Source: Bacteroidota bacterium
GTDB taxonomy: Bacteria > Bacteroidota > Bacteroidia > AKYH767-A > OLB10
DNA: 64,000 nucleotides
NCBI GenBank assembly: GCA_016713525.1
Contig: JADJOZ010000001.1
Coordinates: 682,001-746,000, forward strand
Direction of reading: 5' to 3'
The notes under the pieces are model-generated. The model was not told the origin of the DNA. It searched no databases and worked only from the letters and a program-made list of their open reading frames with translations. Positions 15,913 through 25,407 of this stretch are shown in pieces; positions within the stretch are counted from its first letter, which is position 1, and each line of letters opens with the position of its first letter. The position numbers were made by a program, and so were the translations under genes.

Positions 15913-17428
15913 TTACAAAATTCCAATTTCCATTTTCTCCCATCTAAGCTTTCTTCCATTGTCATTTATGATGGTAATTGAAATAGGATGTTTGTTATCA
16001 ATAAATTTTTTTGCTTGACTTGTAATTGTAATAAAGATGTTTTCCTTTCCATCTTCATCAGAATCCCAACGCTTATCAAAAGAACCTAAATAGTTATCAA
16101 TATTTTCTGAGGTTTTTGAATTAGCTCCGTCCATATCAATATAAACTTTGCCTCTTGCACTTTGATTATTGTTGCCGTCAGGTTCTGAAATCCCCATTAT
16201 TCTTAAGAATGCTTTATCAATTAAATTAGAGTTATATACTGGAGGTCTGGTGTCAACCATTTCTCTTAATGGCTGAACGGATTTTATTTTCTCATTTGCT
16301 TCCATTTCACCACCACCAAAATGCAAATTGAAAATGCTTTTTTTCTGTTCACCTCTTAAATTGATTTGCATTAAATCAGGTATTCTATGCTTCTCTTTTT
16401 CTGTCCCAAGCAAATGACAAAGTTTAGTGTAAGCTGCTTCACCAGTCATGTCTAAGCCGCTTATCACACCTCTTGAAAGCAATCCTGCACTGACATCATA
16501 AAGTCCGAGTTCAACTTCTCCTGACATACATTGCGTAACATTTACAATTATTTTCCCTTGTGAAATCGACTTTTCAACAGCATCTAAAAAGTCCTTAAGT
16601 GTAGGTGCATTCCCTGTTCCATAAGTTAATAGAATTATCCCTTCAAGTTTCTCAGATGTGACGATACTTTCAAAAAGCTCTAAATCCATTCCTGGTGCAA
16701 TTTTAAAATACATGACTTTTTGGAGAATATCCTTTCAATATTCGTAGTGATTGAGAAGAACCTGCTCTAATAATATTTTCATTTATTACTACATACTCGT
16801 CTGCTGTTCCTAATTCTTGCAAGTTTGGTGATTGAAAAGCTTCGTAATTGCTAGCGCTATATTTTATAGTTCTCGAACCTCTTAAAAGTTTGTTTCTAAA
16901 GAATAGACTAACCTCACGGACGATTGGTTTATTCAAAGATTTTGCCGCTGCTATTTCAATAGCTGATACTAAATTTTGAACAGCATCACTTCGAGTTTCA
17001 CCAATTGGCTTTTGAGAACCTGTGATTATTATTGGTTTATTTAGGTTTTCAATCATGAATGACAAAACAGAGGCAGTGTAGGTCATCGTATCAGTTCCAT
17101 TTAGAATTACAAATCCTTCATAGTCTAAATAGTTATCTTCAATAATTTTAGTAATCTCTAACCAAACAGTTGGAGAAACATTAGATGAATCAATGGGCTT
17201 CTCTAATGAGATCAATTCAAGTCTAATTGATTGCCCACCTAAAACAATATTGCCTTTTTCATAACTCTGTATTAAGTCGAAAAGTCTATTTTCTTTTTTG
17301 TTAGAAACATCTTCTTTGCTCAAAGGGATTAAAGGGCTGTTTGGTTCCTTGGTGTTTTTAGGAATACTCCCAATTGTCCCTCCTGTATAAATAACAAGAA
17401 CACCGCTGGCTTCATTTTGATTGCTCAT
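15913..17428 (-). CDS. Type I L-asparaginase-like enzyme with C-terminal beta domain (frameshifted)
   Basis: The N-domain carries YTGGTIGS (T18 nucleophile position), ILNGTDTMTYTAS (T112-D113), GSQKPIGETRSDA and RGSRTIKYSAS (catalytic Lys). The C-domain has IILLTYGTGNAPT, IIVNVTQC and VISGLDMTGEAAYTKL. The catalytic set is therefore complete. An extra domain of about 160 residues, ISITIINDNGRKLRWEKMEI near its end, is not part of ordinary asparaginases and recurs in the downstream paralogue. One frameshift lies near 16735 at an A5 run. It heads a unit with the pseudoenzyme (22-nt gap) and the alarmone synthetase. Confidence 0.78.
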
Positions 17429-17468
17429 AATCTTATATTTATTTTATATTTTGAATGTTGTGAATTTA

Positions 17469-17476
17469 CAAATGTA
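17469..17476 (-). promoter_or_regulatory. Candidate -7 element before the asparaginase-Rel unit
   Basis: TACATTTG on the minus strand fits TAnnTTTG and lies about 40 nt upstream of the asparaginase start, in the 71-bp gap after the ABC-3C ATPase stop. A TTTG upstream is only 14 bp away, so the promoter is tentative. Confidence 0.35.
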
Positions 17477-17499
17477 GTATTTTCCTCCTTCAAATCTTA

Positions 17500-19537
17500 T
17501 TATGAAATTGGTTTGATCAACTTCTCCTCAATACGATTAAGTGAAAACTTTAAACCTTGTGTTGCTTCTGCAAAAGAACTGTCAGAGTTTTCAAATGAGG
17601 CGAACACTAAAACTTGTTGCTGCTGAAACTGTGAAAGTTCTGTAAGGAATGATTTGAAGTTTCCTATCGCCATGTCTTGCTGCTTTGGTTCATCAAAATA
17701 AGTAGCATAGGATGGTTGGTTTGAAATGTAACTGATGTTTTAAAAACTGCTGTGTAGTAAGACCATAAACATCGAATGAAATCACTTGCTGAAGAATCAA
17801 ACTTGATGTTATAGAACAATTGTTCGCCAAACATTTTTTTGCAACTGGTAAATAGTTATCGTTAGAAATTTTGATTGCCTCAAAAGGCTTGCTCTGGTAA
17901 TTGAACTTGCGCAGCAAAGAAATAAAGTTTTCTTGGAGCGAAGCAAGTTTCTTTCTGTCCTCTGTTGAAAAGAAATCTTTCGGCAAATCCTTTTCCCGTG
18001 AGATTATTCGGTCTAACTCTTTTGAAAGTGCTTTGAGTTCTTCAATCATTTGTGCAAAATCTTGAATTACACGGCTATAATACTCAACCTTCTTTTGTAA
18101 GTTCAATCGTTTCTCAATTTCTAAAACGGAAGGTAACCTTTCATCTTGCACCAATTCTTTTTTTTGTGTCTCGGATTTGTTGTCTTGTTTCTGTCAGTTG
18201 AGTTTGATAAATAATCAGTTTCTTTTCTTTGTCTTTGATTACTTTCACTTGTCCTTCAATGTAAACCTCAATCATCTTTTGTTGTGCATGAAGAAATAAA
18301 ACATTATCTTCAATTCTCATTGGAGTTTGTTTGATTTCACTTGGAAGCAAAGAATCTTTTATTGGTTGATGACATGTAGGGCAACTATCAGATGCAGTTT
18401 CTGCAGGGATTTCAGAACCTAAACTTTTTACTTTTAATGCTCCTTTGTTCTTTCGTAAATCTTCTTGAACTGCTTCTAATTGTTTCCTATATTGTTTCAA
18501 TTTTTCAATGTCGTAATTTAGTTCAGGTGAAAGCATTTCATAGTTTAATGACAATTGATTCAACTTGTCTGTTAGTTTCTTCAATGCCTCCTCATTCTTA
18601 TTGATGTTCGTTCCTACAGTAGGTGTATGTTGTTTTTCAAGTTGAACAAGTTCTGTTTTATTTTGTTCGTTAAAATCTGAAATTGTAATTTCTTTCTCGT
18701 CTTTCAGCATTGCAATATATATGCTACCGAAACTATTTATGATACTTGGATTTTGTTCTAATCCTCTTAATGTGCCACCACATTTTTCAGCCAATTTGTT
18801 GAAAGAAAAATACAAACTGTTCCACTTGTTTGAAAGCTGCTGCTTGCTTGAGTTTAAAGATTGTTTGCGTTTCTCGTTTTCAAAAACATCCATGTCCAAA
18901 AGAAACTCTACAACTCGGCTTTCAGTGTTTCGCATTGCGTAATAGGGAAGTGTCGCAAAAAAATCTGACCAACCTGATTTTTGCTCTATGATAAATGCTG
19001 GTGCAACTTGTTGTAAATACAAATGAGAGAGTTCTCCCTTAGTCGTAACAACTTCAGGCAAATTCCAATTCAGGAATTCTGAAAGAAAAAGATGAAAGCC
19101 GTACGTGTCATCTGAAGCACCGCCTTTGTCGTGGATATACATGGGTCGGCTTGGCGCTCCTTTTTGTTTCCTGTAAGCAGTGATCCCGAAAACACATCAA
19201 CTAACTGTGCTTTCCTTGCATCACTTGTGATGCTTCTTTTTACTGTTACTATTTCTTTGTTTTCAATTTCAAGAAAAACGAATGATTGATTAACAGGGTG
19301 GAGTTTTCCGTCAGGAAACTCTACTTGGTCTTTCAATACAGATTGCATCGTTTTTTCATTTTTACCACCCAGCAATTCTTCAAAACCTAATCCGTAAAGA
19401 ATAGATTGAAACAAACTTGATTTTCCTGTGCTGTTATCACCACGAATAATATTCAGCCCGTTAGTGAATAAATACTTGGCACCAAACAAACCGCTGGCGG
19501 TGTTTACTTCTAATTTGATTGCTCTAATTTTCAACAT
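17500..19537 (-). CDS. ABC-3C system Rad50/SMC-like ATPase (frameshifted)
   Basis: The N-terminus has LNIIRGDNSTGKSSLFQSIL (Walker A). A long coiled coil follows, interrupted by a zinc-hook-like SCPTCHQPI near its tip. The C-terminal end carries YFDEPKQQDMAIGNFKSF, a Walker B/D-loop variant typical of ABC-three-component ATPases. The span is about 679 codons, with frame changes near 19100, 18150 and 17700. Its start overlaps the middle-component gene by 14 nt. It should power or gate the effector in response to invading nucleic acid; the trigger is unknown. Confidence 0.75.
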
Positions 19538-20007
19538 AGAAAAGATTCCATTTTTGAGTCATTGCTGATATACGACTATCCGTAATATGGCTTTTGCCAA
19601 TGAAGGTAAGAAACGATTTTTCAATTTCAAATAATTCTGTGTCTGCCTTTATCATTCCAAAAAACATTTTACCTTTTTCCGTTAACTTATAGTTTTCCCC
19701 TTTACTATGTCACAATGTTTTCTGCAACTGCAAGTTGCAAAGCTCTGTTTAAAGCAGGTTCAATTCCCCAAACTGAAAAGTCAGTTGTGAAATTGCTCGT
19801 AACATAGTCACGAAGTTCCTTCATGTTTTTTTCTGATGCCAAAGCCCAAGAAAATAAATGCAGCTTCCAAAGGTTTGTTGATTCTCCTCTGCAACAATAT
19901 TTCAGAATCATTACGATTAAAGCAATTTTATACATAGGACGATATTCCGCTGGAAGCGGAATAGGTCTCTTTGTAAAGGATAATTTCTTTATTAGAGGTT
20001 CTTCCAT
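19524..20007 (-). CDS. ABC-3C system middle component (frameshifted)
   Basis: The N-terminal 100 residues read PLPAEYRPMYKIALIVMILK and NLWKLHLFSWALASEKNM, the form seen in middle components linking ABC-3C ATPases to effectors. After a frameshift near 19708 the frame continues HSKGENYKLTEKGKMFFGMI and ends at TAG 19524-19526, probably a winged-helix tail. The start shares one base with the effector stop (TAATG), and the end overlaps the ATPase start. It is a small adaptor with no catalytic motif. Confidence 0.65.
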
Positions 20008-20932
20008 TATTCAAAACTTATTGGGCATCGCAAAATCCAATCTGCCATTACTCTGTTAGTCAATCTGTCAATCATTGTTTCGTCTAACCAACTAAATGAT
20101 GCTTGAATTTTAATTCTTAGTTCACTTTCTATTTCTTTGTAAAGTGTATTGTTATTGCCACTGAAAACGGCACACTTTATTTCGACACTTTCTTCAAACT
20201 GGCTAACAACTTTTGAAACTTTTCATATTGATCTTGATATTTCTCTGCCCACTTTCTAATCATCGCATCTCCATTTAAAAATCGCTCACAGATTTCTGCG
20301 TTAGCATATTTATTTTCTCATCAATCTTTGTTGCATTAGTAGGAATGCGCTGTCCATGTTTCTTAAGTGCATTGTCAACAAGTGAAATTTGTTTTGTTTT
20401 CCAATCTGCAATTTCTTTAACTGTTGTTTTTGTGGTACATCAATATCAATCTTATTTTGTCTGAAATTTAGCACAATTGGTATTTCAGCTGAAAAAATTC
20501 TATGTCGTGTACCAAAACATCAAAGTTGTCTGCGAAGATTGGGTTCTTCAATTCTCTGTATTCCTGTGCTTTTTCTCTGCAATGCCTTACAAGTTCTTTA
20601 TTCGTATATTCAGGTGTGACAAAAATCCATTTGCAGATTTTTTGGTCTCCAAGATATGATTTGAGTTCCTTATCATTTAAAAGAATTTTGCCTAAATCTT
20701 TTGTGACTTTGTCTCTCTGTGCCTCGTATAGCTTTGCTGGGTCATATTCCATATCTGGGCAATAACACTGAAACAAAACTCCGTGTCTTGTGTAACCTTC
20801 AATTCCCAAATCACCTTTGAAAGTGGCGGGCATTTCTTGATAGCCGTCACCTTCATATTTTTTCTTGAAGCATTGTTGACAGAAATCTTCCCAACTGTTT
20901 CCATTAAAAACTCCGTAAGCTGTTTTATACAT
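20007..20932 (-). CDS. ABC-3C effector with restriction-endonuclease-like domain (frameshifted)
   Basis: The first 154 residues contain NSWEDFCQQCFKKKYEGDGY and GDLGIEGYTRHGVLFQCYCP, resembling a PD-(D/E)XK-type core (D, then a hydrophobic strand ending QCY). The reading then moves through at least three frames: KTKQISLVDNALKKHGQRIP, ERFLNGDAMIRKWAEKYQDQ and IKIQASFSWLDETMIDRLTN, stopping at 20007. Total size is about 308 codons. It heads the three-gene ABC-3C operon. A DNA-cleaving effector role is inferred from family and motif. Confidence 0.65.
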
Positions 20933-21269
20933 AAGGTGTCAGGTTGATGGTTAACGGTGGTTCGTGTGTAAGGGCGAAAGCAAATGTGTGCAATATGCGT
21001 TGGTATAAAATTGTTTTTAAAATATGTGCGTCGGAAAGAATTAAAAAATTGAACCGTTTCATGGTCGGTTTAGCGGTCAGTGGCTCGGCTATTTTGTCCC
21101 AAATCGTTCGTTTCAAGTCAGTCATTTTGATGTTAGTATTGTCATCATAAGGTTTCCTGTAACTCCCTTTTTCTTGCCCCAACCACAAACCATCTAAACG
21201 GATATCAAACACCTATTTTCGTTGGCTCTTGGCGGTTTATTCAGATGTATTGATGTCCCCACTCCCATT
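20933..21269. other. Leader region of the ABC-3C operon
   Basis: This holds no confident gene. A 95-codon minus-strand frame at 20925-21212 and a 68-codon plus-strand frame at 20944-21150 overlap in antiphase and match nothing I know. Confidence 0.35.
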
Positions 21270-21464
21270 CCAATTGTCTAAAAATACATAATCGAATTTC
21301 AATTGCCTAATTTTAAGAGCAAAATTTTAAATTTCATAAATTGCTAATTATCAGTGTATTAAAAAATCTCAAAAAATATTAACCAAGGGTAAACCCTTGG
21401 GTGTTGAAAACTTTTTTTTCGAAATTCTTCCTAAAAGAGCAGCGGAGCTGCGTTAATTAAGTGG
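21270..21464. repeat. Upstream cassette repeat, copy 2 (195 bp)
   Basis: It has the same length, orientation and three conserved blocks as 12232-12426, including the hairpin GCAGCGGAGCTGC at 21439-21451. It lies 337 bp upstream of the ABC-3C effector start. Confidence 0.75.
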
Positions 21465-21470
21465 AGCTTT

Positions 21471-21483
21471 GCGGCGGAGCCGC
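21471..21483. repeat. REP-like mini-hairpin
   Basis: GCGGC-GGA-GCCGC is a perfect stem with the same GGA loop as GCAGC-GGA-GCTGC at 21439-21451 and 12401-12413. CTTT and AAAG flank it and extend the pairing. A weaker CAGC-AAA-GCTG sits near 21567. Confidence 0.5.
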
Positions 21484-21484
21484 G

Positions 21485-21655
21485 GAAAGTTAGTCATTGG
21501 TCGTTGGTAATAGGGAGAGGACCTTTCGATGAATATTTGATGGGAATTCTACAGATAAAGGTCCTTAGCAGCAAAGCTGAAAAGGTTGGTCATAGGTCAT
21601 AAGTCATAAGGAGAGTGTTTTCGATGAATATTTGTTTGGTAAACAATCAGGAGTA
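21485..21655 (+). repeat. Imperfect direct repeat, two units
   Basis: Two units of about 60 bp begin near 21487 and 21590. Each has a GTCAT-rich part (GTCATTGGTCGTTGGTAATA; GTCATAGGTCATAAGTCATA), then AGGGAGAG or AAGGAGAG, and ends TTCGATGAATATTTG. It is noncoding. Confidence 0.5.
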
Positions 21656-21896
21656 TGAGTGGTGTGAAATAGGATCAAAAATTAGCACTGAAACTCCCCC
21701 TCCAAGCATAAAAACAAAAAAGCAGGCACAAAATCCATGCACCTGCGTTTAAACTTACATATGAGCTAAATTGAGAATTAGCAGTAAAGCCGAGTCATTA
21801 AAATAGTCATAATCATTAAGGGACAACGATCTGCGGATTTGTATTTTCCTTTCAAGCAGAAACAAGCAATCCTTAATCCTTAATCCTTAATTCTTA

Positions 21897-23558
21897 TTAA
21901 TCCCGCACCACCTTCTTCGAAAATACCCGATCCTCAGACTTCACTTCCACCACATAAATACCCTTAGCAAAATTGGCATCGATTTCTATTTGATTCCTCT
22001 GTAAGCCTAGTACTGAATGCGTTTTGTTGTAGATGACTTTGCCTAGCATGTCTACTAAGCGGATCTCGATTTTTTGGCCGTAATCGGAGTAGAAGGAGAG
22101 TTGGAGGGTGCTGTTAAATGGGTTGTTTCTGATGATCAGGTTATCGCCATTTAAGCCCACACCCGGGTCGATACCGCCAAGGATCAGGCATGCTAATGGG
22201 AAATCAGGGATTCCGTATCCTAACAAGGAATCGGGGCTGGTAAACTGACTGGAGCTTTGCTGGATGGCATTTATGATTTCCATGTTGGTGGCATTCGGGT
22301 GACATTGCCACAGGGTTGCTACCATACCTGCCATTAAGGGTGAGGAGAAGGAGGTTCCATTCGCTGGGAATGTTCCGGTACCATTGAATGGATCAGAGAC
22401 AATTGTCTGCGCTCCCTGAGCTGCAACATTAGGTTTTATATCGCCATCGGAAGCCGGACCTTTGCCACTGAAGCTTGCATACAAAGATGTTGCATCAACT
22501 GCACCAACGCAAAGAATGCTATCGGCATCGGAAGGGGCACTGATTCGGAACCAGGAACCGTTTCCTTCATTACCGGCACTGTTACAAACTACAATTCCTT
22601 TGGTTGCTGCAATATCCGCTGCTCTTGAAATTGGTGTTGTATTTCCATCCATATCGGCATAGCTATGATCTTGAGTAGGATCGTCGAAACGGGTATAACC
22701 TAACGAAGAGTTTATGATATCGGCACCGGCACTGTCGGCATATTCTGCAGCAGCAGCCCAGTTGTATTCTTCAATGATTGCTTCTGCAGGTGCATTTTCA
22801 GAGCGGAGCAGGAGGTAAGAGGCTCCTGGAGCGGTTCCTATGATAGTGCCCGGCTGATAGCCTCCCATAACGGATAATACCATACTTCCATGCCAGTCAT
22901 CTTCAAAGACACTTGCATTTCCATCAACAAAATCCCAGGTAGCCAGTATACGGCCTGAATTGAATAAGCTGTCGAAAACCGGCATTGCATCGGCATTTAA
23001 AAATCCTGCATCTAAAACAGCAATAATTTTACCTGCACCGGTGTATCCATTGTCATGCATCTGATCACCTTTCAGCATGTTTACCTGATTGAAGGCAGTG
23101 CCGTAATTGAGAGATGAAACTCTTTCATTTGCAACAGGTGCAGGGCCTTTGTAACGGATCTTCTCGAGGTCAAATTTTGGCTCTGTGGTTACCGGCGCTC
23201 CTATGCGACCTACTTCAGTAGAAGAAGAAACATAAGGCAGCGCATTGATTGCTGTAAGTACTCCCGGATTTGCAACCTCAACAGTCACGGAATTAAACCA
23301 GCGGGATGTATTCAGAATGGTTGCTCCTGTTCCGGCCACTCCAGTGAGATATGCAGGGTTGACAGGGAAGTCCTGTTGTGTAACCGCAATATTTTGGGCC
23401 TGTCGGCGCTGAATAGCCCGTGCAGACAAATAAGCAGATGGATTACCTATCGAGTAGGGCGAATTGTTTTTATCGGTGAAAAATACCACATAACGGTCTT
23501 GTGCAAAACCGGTGGCAACAATGAACATACACAGTAGTAGGAGTAGATGTTTTTTCAT
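21897..23558 (-). CDS. S8 subtilisin-like protease with T9SS sorting domain
   Basis: The 553-residue protein has a signal peptide (MKKHLLLLLCMFIVATGFAQ) and a propeptide-like region (about 21-150). The S8 domain carries IIAVLDAGF (Asp), DDWHGSMV (His), NSAGNEG (oxyanion Asn) and NGTSFSSPLMAG (Ser). The C-terminal T9SS type A domain runs from about 475, with VDMLGKVIYNKT and GIYVVEVKSEDRVFSKKV at the end. It is predicted to be a secreted, surface-linked endopeptidase. It is transcribed alone or after the lipoprotein gene upstream (30-bp gap). Confidence 0.9.
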   Translation of the reverse strand: MKKHLLLLLCMFIVATGFAQDRYVVFFTDKNNSPYSIGNPSAYLSARAIQRRQAQNIAVTQQDFPVNPAYLTGVAGTGATILNTSRWFNSVTVEVANPGVLTAINALPYVSSSTEVGRIGAPVTTEPKFDLEKIRYKGPAPVANERVSSLNYGTAFNQVNMLKGDQMHDNGYTGAGKIIAVLDAGFLNADAMPVFDSLFNSGRILATWDFVDGNASVFEDDWHGSMVLSVMGGYQPGTIIGTAPGASYLLLRSENAPAEAIIEEYNWAAAAEYADSAGADIINSSLGYTRFDDPTQDHSYADMDGNTTPISRAADIAATKGIVVCNSAGNEGNGSWFRISAPSDADSILCVGAVDATSLYASFSGKGPASDGDIKPNVAAQGAQTIVSDPFNGTGTFPANGTSFSSPLMAGMVATLWQCHPNATNMEIINAIQQSSSQFTSPDSLLGYGIPDFPLACLILGGIDPGVGLNGDNLIIRNNPFNSTLQLSFYSDYGQKIEIRLVDMLGKVIYNKTHSVLGLQRNQIEIDANFAKGIYVVEVKSEDRVFSKKVVRD

Positions 23559-23588
23559 GATTTATCAGTTTGTCCAGTATACTATGCT

Positions 23589-24254
23589 TTATGTAAACAG
23601 CAGTTGTGCATTTACACCGGGATTATTAGGGTTGGTATAGTCTTTTTCGATGTGAATTTGTTGCTTATATACCAAACCAACACCGGTTGCATATTGTTCA
23701 ATTTCGTAATCTTTTCCGATAAAAGTATCCTCATCACGCTGCAAAACCGTCAGTGTAGAGTCGAATGTAATGCTGTTTACCACTTCCGTGCTGTTTAAGC
23801 CGGTTATTTCATAGGTTTGAGATTCCAGCACATTCAGGGAGTTTCCATCCCAGGTAGCACCAAATCCTAGAGGGAAAACCATTTTCACATAGGGCACGTT
23901 TTCTTCTTTCTTTTCAACTCTGGTGGTAGTTAAGTTGGAAGTCCATACATCAGCAATCACCCAGGGATAGTTCGCATCTAATCTGGTATATCTTTCCAGG
24001 CGCTGGGTTGGACGACCCTGATTATCGTTAAATACAGATTCAACTACTTCCTTGATCTGGTAGTAGGTGGTATCCTCGGCACCGGAAAAATCGTCTTTGG
24101 TGATGAGTACGGCATCATAAATTTGTTCGTGACCTACATTCACAGGAAAGTAGCTGTAGATGAGTCCCGATGGTGTTTTGTCGGAATCATCATCTTTGCA
24201 TCCCTGAAAGGTTGCGGCAGCAGCAAGTAAAAGTATCCAGACCGATTTTTTCAT
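23589..24254 (-). CDS. Hypothetical lipoprotein
   Basis: The 221-residue protein has a lipobox ending in FQGC, with C19 as the lipidation site, then an acidic DDDSDK stretch typical of Bacteroidota lipoproteins. The body is beta-rich (FPVNVGHEQIYDAVLITKDD and later TYEITGLNSTEVVNSI). It starts 5 bp after mnmA ends and precedes the subtilase, so it may be co-transcribed. Function unknown. Confidence 0.75.
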   Translation of the reverse strand: MKKSVWILLLAAAATFQGCKDDDSDKTPSGLIYSYFPVNVGHEQIYDAVLITKDDFSGAEDTTYYQIKEVVESVFNDNQGRPTQRLERYTRLDANYPWVIADVWTSNLTTTRVEKKEENVPYVKMVFPLGFGATWDGNSLNVLESQTYEITGLNSTEVVNSITFDSTLTVLQRDEDTFIGKDYEIEQYATGVGLVYKQQIHIEKDYTNPNNPGVNAQLLFT

Positions 24255-24259
24255 AAGTT

Positions 24260-25375
24260 TTATTTTAAAATAAATCCACCTCCGATCACATCCTGATCTT
24301 CATAGAAAACCGCACTTTGCCCGGGAGCAACAGCGGTCACATTTTTATGAAATACTACTCTCGCGAGATTATCATGCAAACTGATAGTTGAGTTAGTGCC
24401 GGGGTCTTTATATCTGATTTTGGTGATGGCTTCCATTGCGCCATCAATATGCCCGTATTTTATCAGATTTAAATTCCGAACCCACATTTCTTTCTTCTCC
24501 AGCTCTTCAAAGCTACCCAATATTACCGTGTTGGTTTCAGGAACTATTTTGGTAACATACATCGGTTCCCCGAAAGCTACTTCCAGGCCCTTACGTTGAC
24601 CAATGGTATAGAAAGGATAACCTTTATGTTTCCCCAATACTTTGCCTTCAGACGTAGTAAAATTACCTCCTGCAACCTGTTCTTCCAAACCATTTACCCG
24701 ATGTTTCAGGAATGCACGGTAATCGTTGTCGGGGACAAAGCAAATTTCATAGCTTTCACTCTTATTTGCCAGCTCATGAAATCCCCAGTCGGATGCCATT
24801 TTACGAATAGCCTTTTTTTCAAATCCGCCAATAGGGAACCGGGTTTTAGCAAGCAAGTCTTGAGAAAGTCCCCAAAGTACATAACTCTGATCTTTGTTAT
24901 GATCGACACCTTTGGAAACCACATACCGGTTATTTTCTTTACGGATTTGTGCATAATGTCCGGTAGCAATAAACTCACAATCGAGCATTTCAGCGCGCTT
25001 GTAAAGTGCTTCCCATTTGATGTGCGTATTACACAAGACACAAGGGTTTGGAGTGCGACCGGCCAGGTATTCATCCACAAAATTGTCAATTACTGCATCG
25101 CCGAATTCACTTCGGATGTCGAGTATGTAATGATGAAAACCCCTGTCGACTGCAATCGAGCGGGCATCGTTAATAGAATCGAGACTGCAACAGCCGGTTT
25201 CTTTTTTGGAGGTACCAGATGAAGCATAATCCCATGTTTTCATGGTTATTCCAACCACTTCATAGCCTTCTTCATGCAAAAGCATAGCAGCCACCGAACT
25301 GTCGATGCCGCCACTCATGGCTACTAATATTTTTCCGTGTTTACTCAATTTGTCAGGGCTATTGCCAACCAACAA
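24260..25375 (-). CDS. mnmA: tRNA-specific 2-thiouridylase MnmA
   Basis: The 371-residue protein makes 2-thiouridine at the wobble position U34 of Lys, Glu and Gln tRNAs. Motifs: ILVAMSGGIDSSVAAMLL (PP-loop), TPNPCVLCNTHIKW (nucleophile Cys), IATGHYAQ, KSESYEICFVPD (second Cys) and FYTIGQRKGLEV. The C-terminal barrel ends VAPGQSAVFYEDQDVIGGGF. Length is normal and the frame is intact. Confidence 0.95.
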   Translation of the reverse strand: MLVGNSPDKLSKHGKILVAMSGGIDSSVAAMLLHEEGYEVVGITMKTWDYASSGTSKKETGCCSLDSINDARSIAVDRGFHHYILDIRSEFGDAVIDNFVDEYLAGRTPNPCVLCNTHIKWEALYKRAEMLDCEFIATGHYAQIRKENNRYVVSKGVDHNKDQSYVLWGLSQDLLAKTRFPIGGFEKKAIRKMASDWGFHELANKSESYEICFVPDNDYRAFLKHRVNGLEEQVAGGNFTTSEGKVLGKHKGYPFYTIGQRKGLEVAFGEPMYVTKIVPETNTVILGSFEELEKKEMWVRNLNLIKYGHIDGAMEAITKIRYKDPGTNSTISLHDNLARVVFHKNVTAVAPGQSAVFYEDQDVIGGGFILK

Positions 25376-25407
25376 AGGTAAGCATTTTCACCATAAAAAG
25401 CTACCCG

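Noticed and set aside
20925..21212. 95-codon minus-strand frame upstream of the ABC-3C effector
   Set aside because: It overlaps an opposing frame of similar length, matches no family and looks like leader or intergenic DNA.
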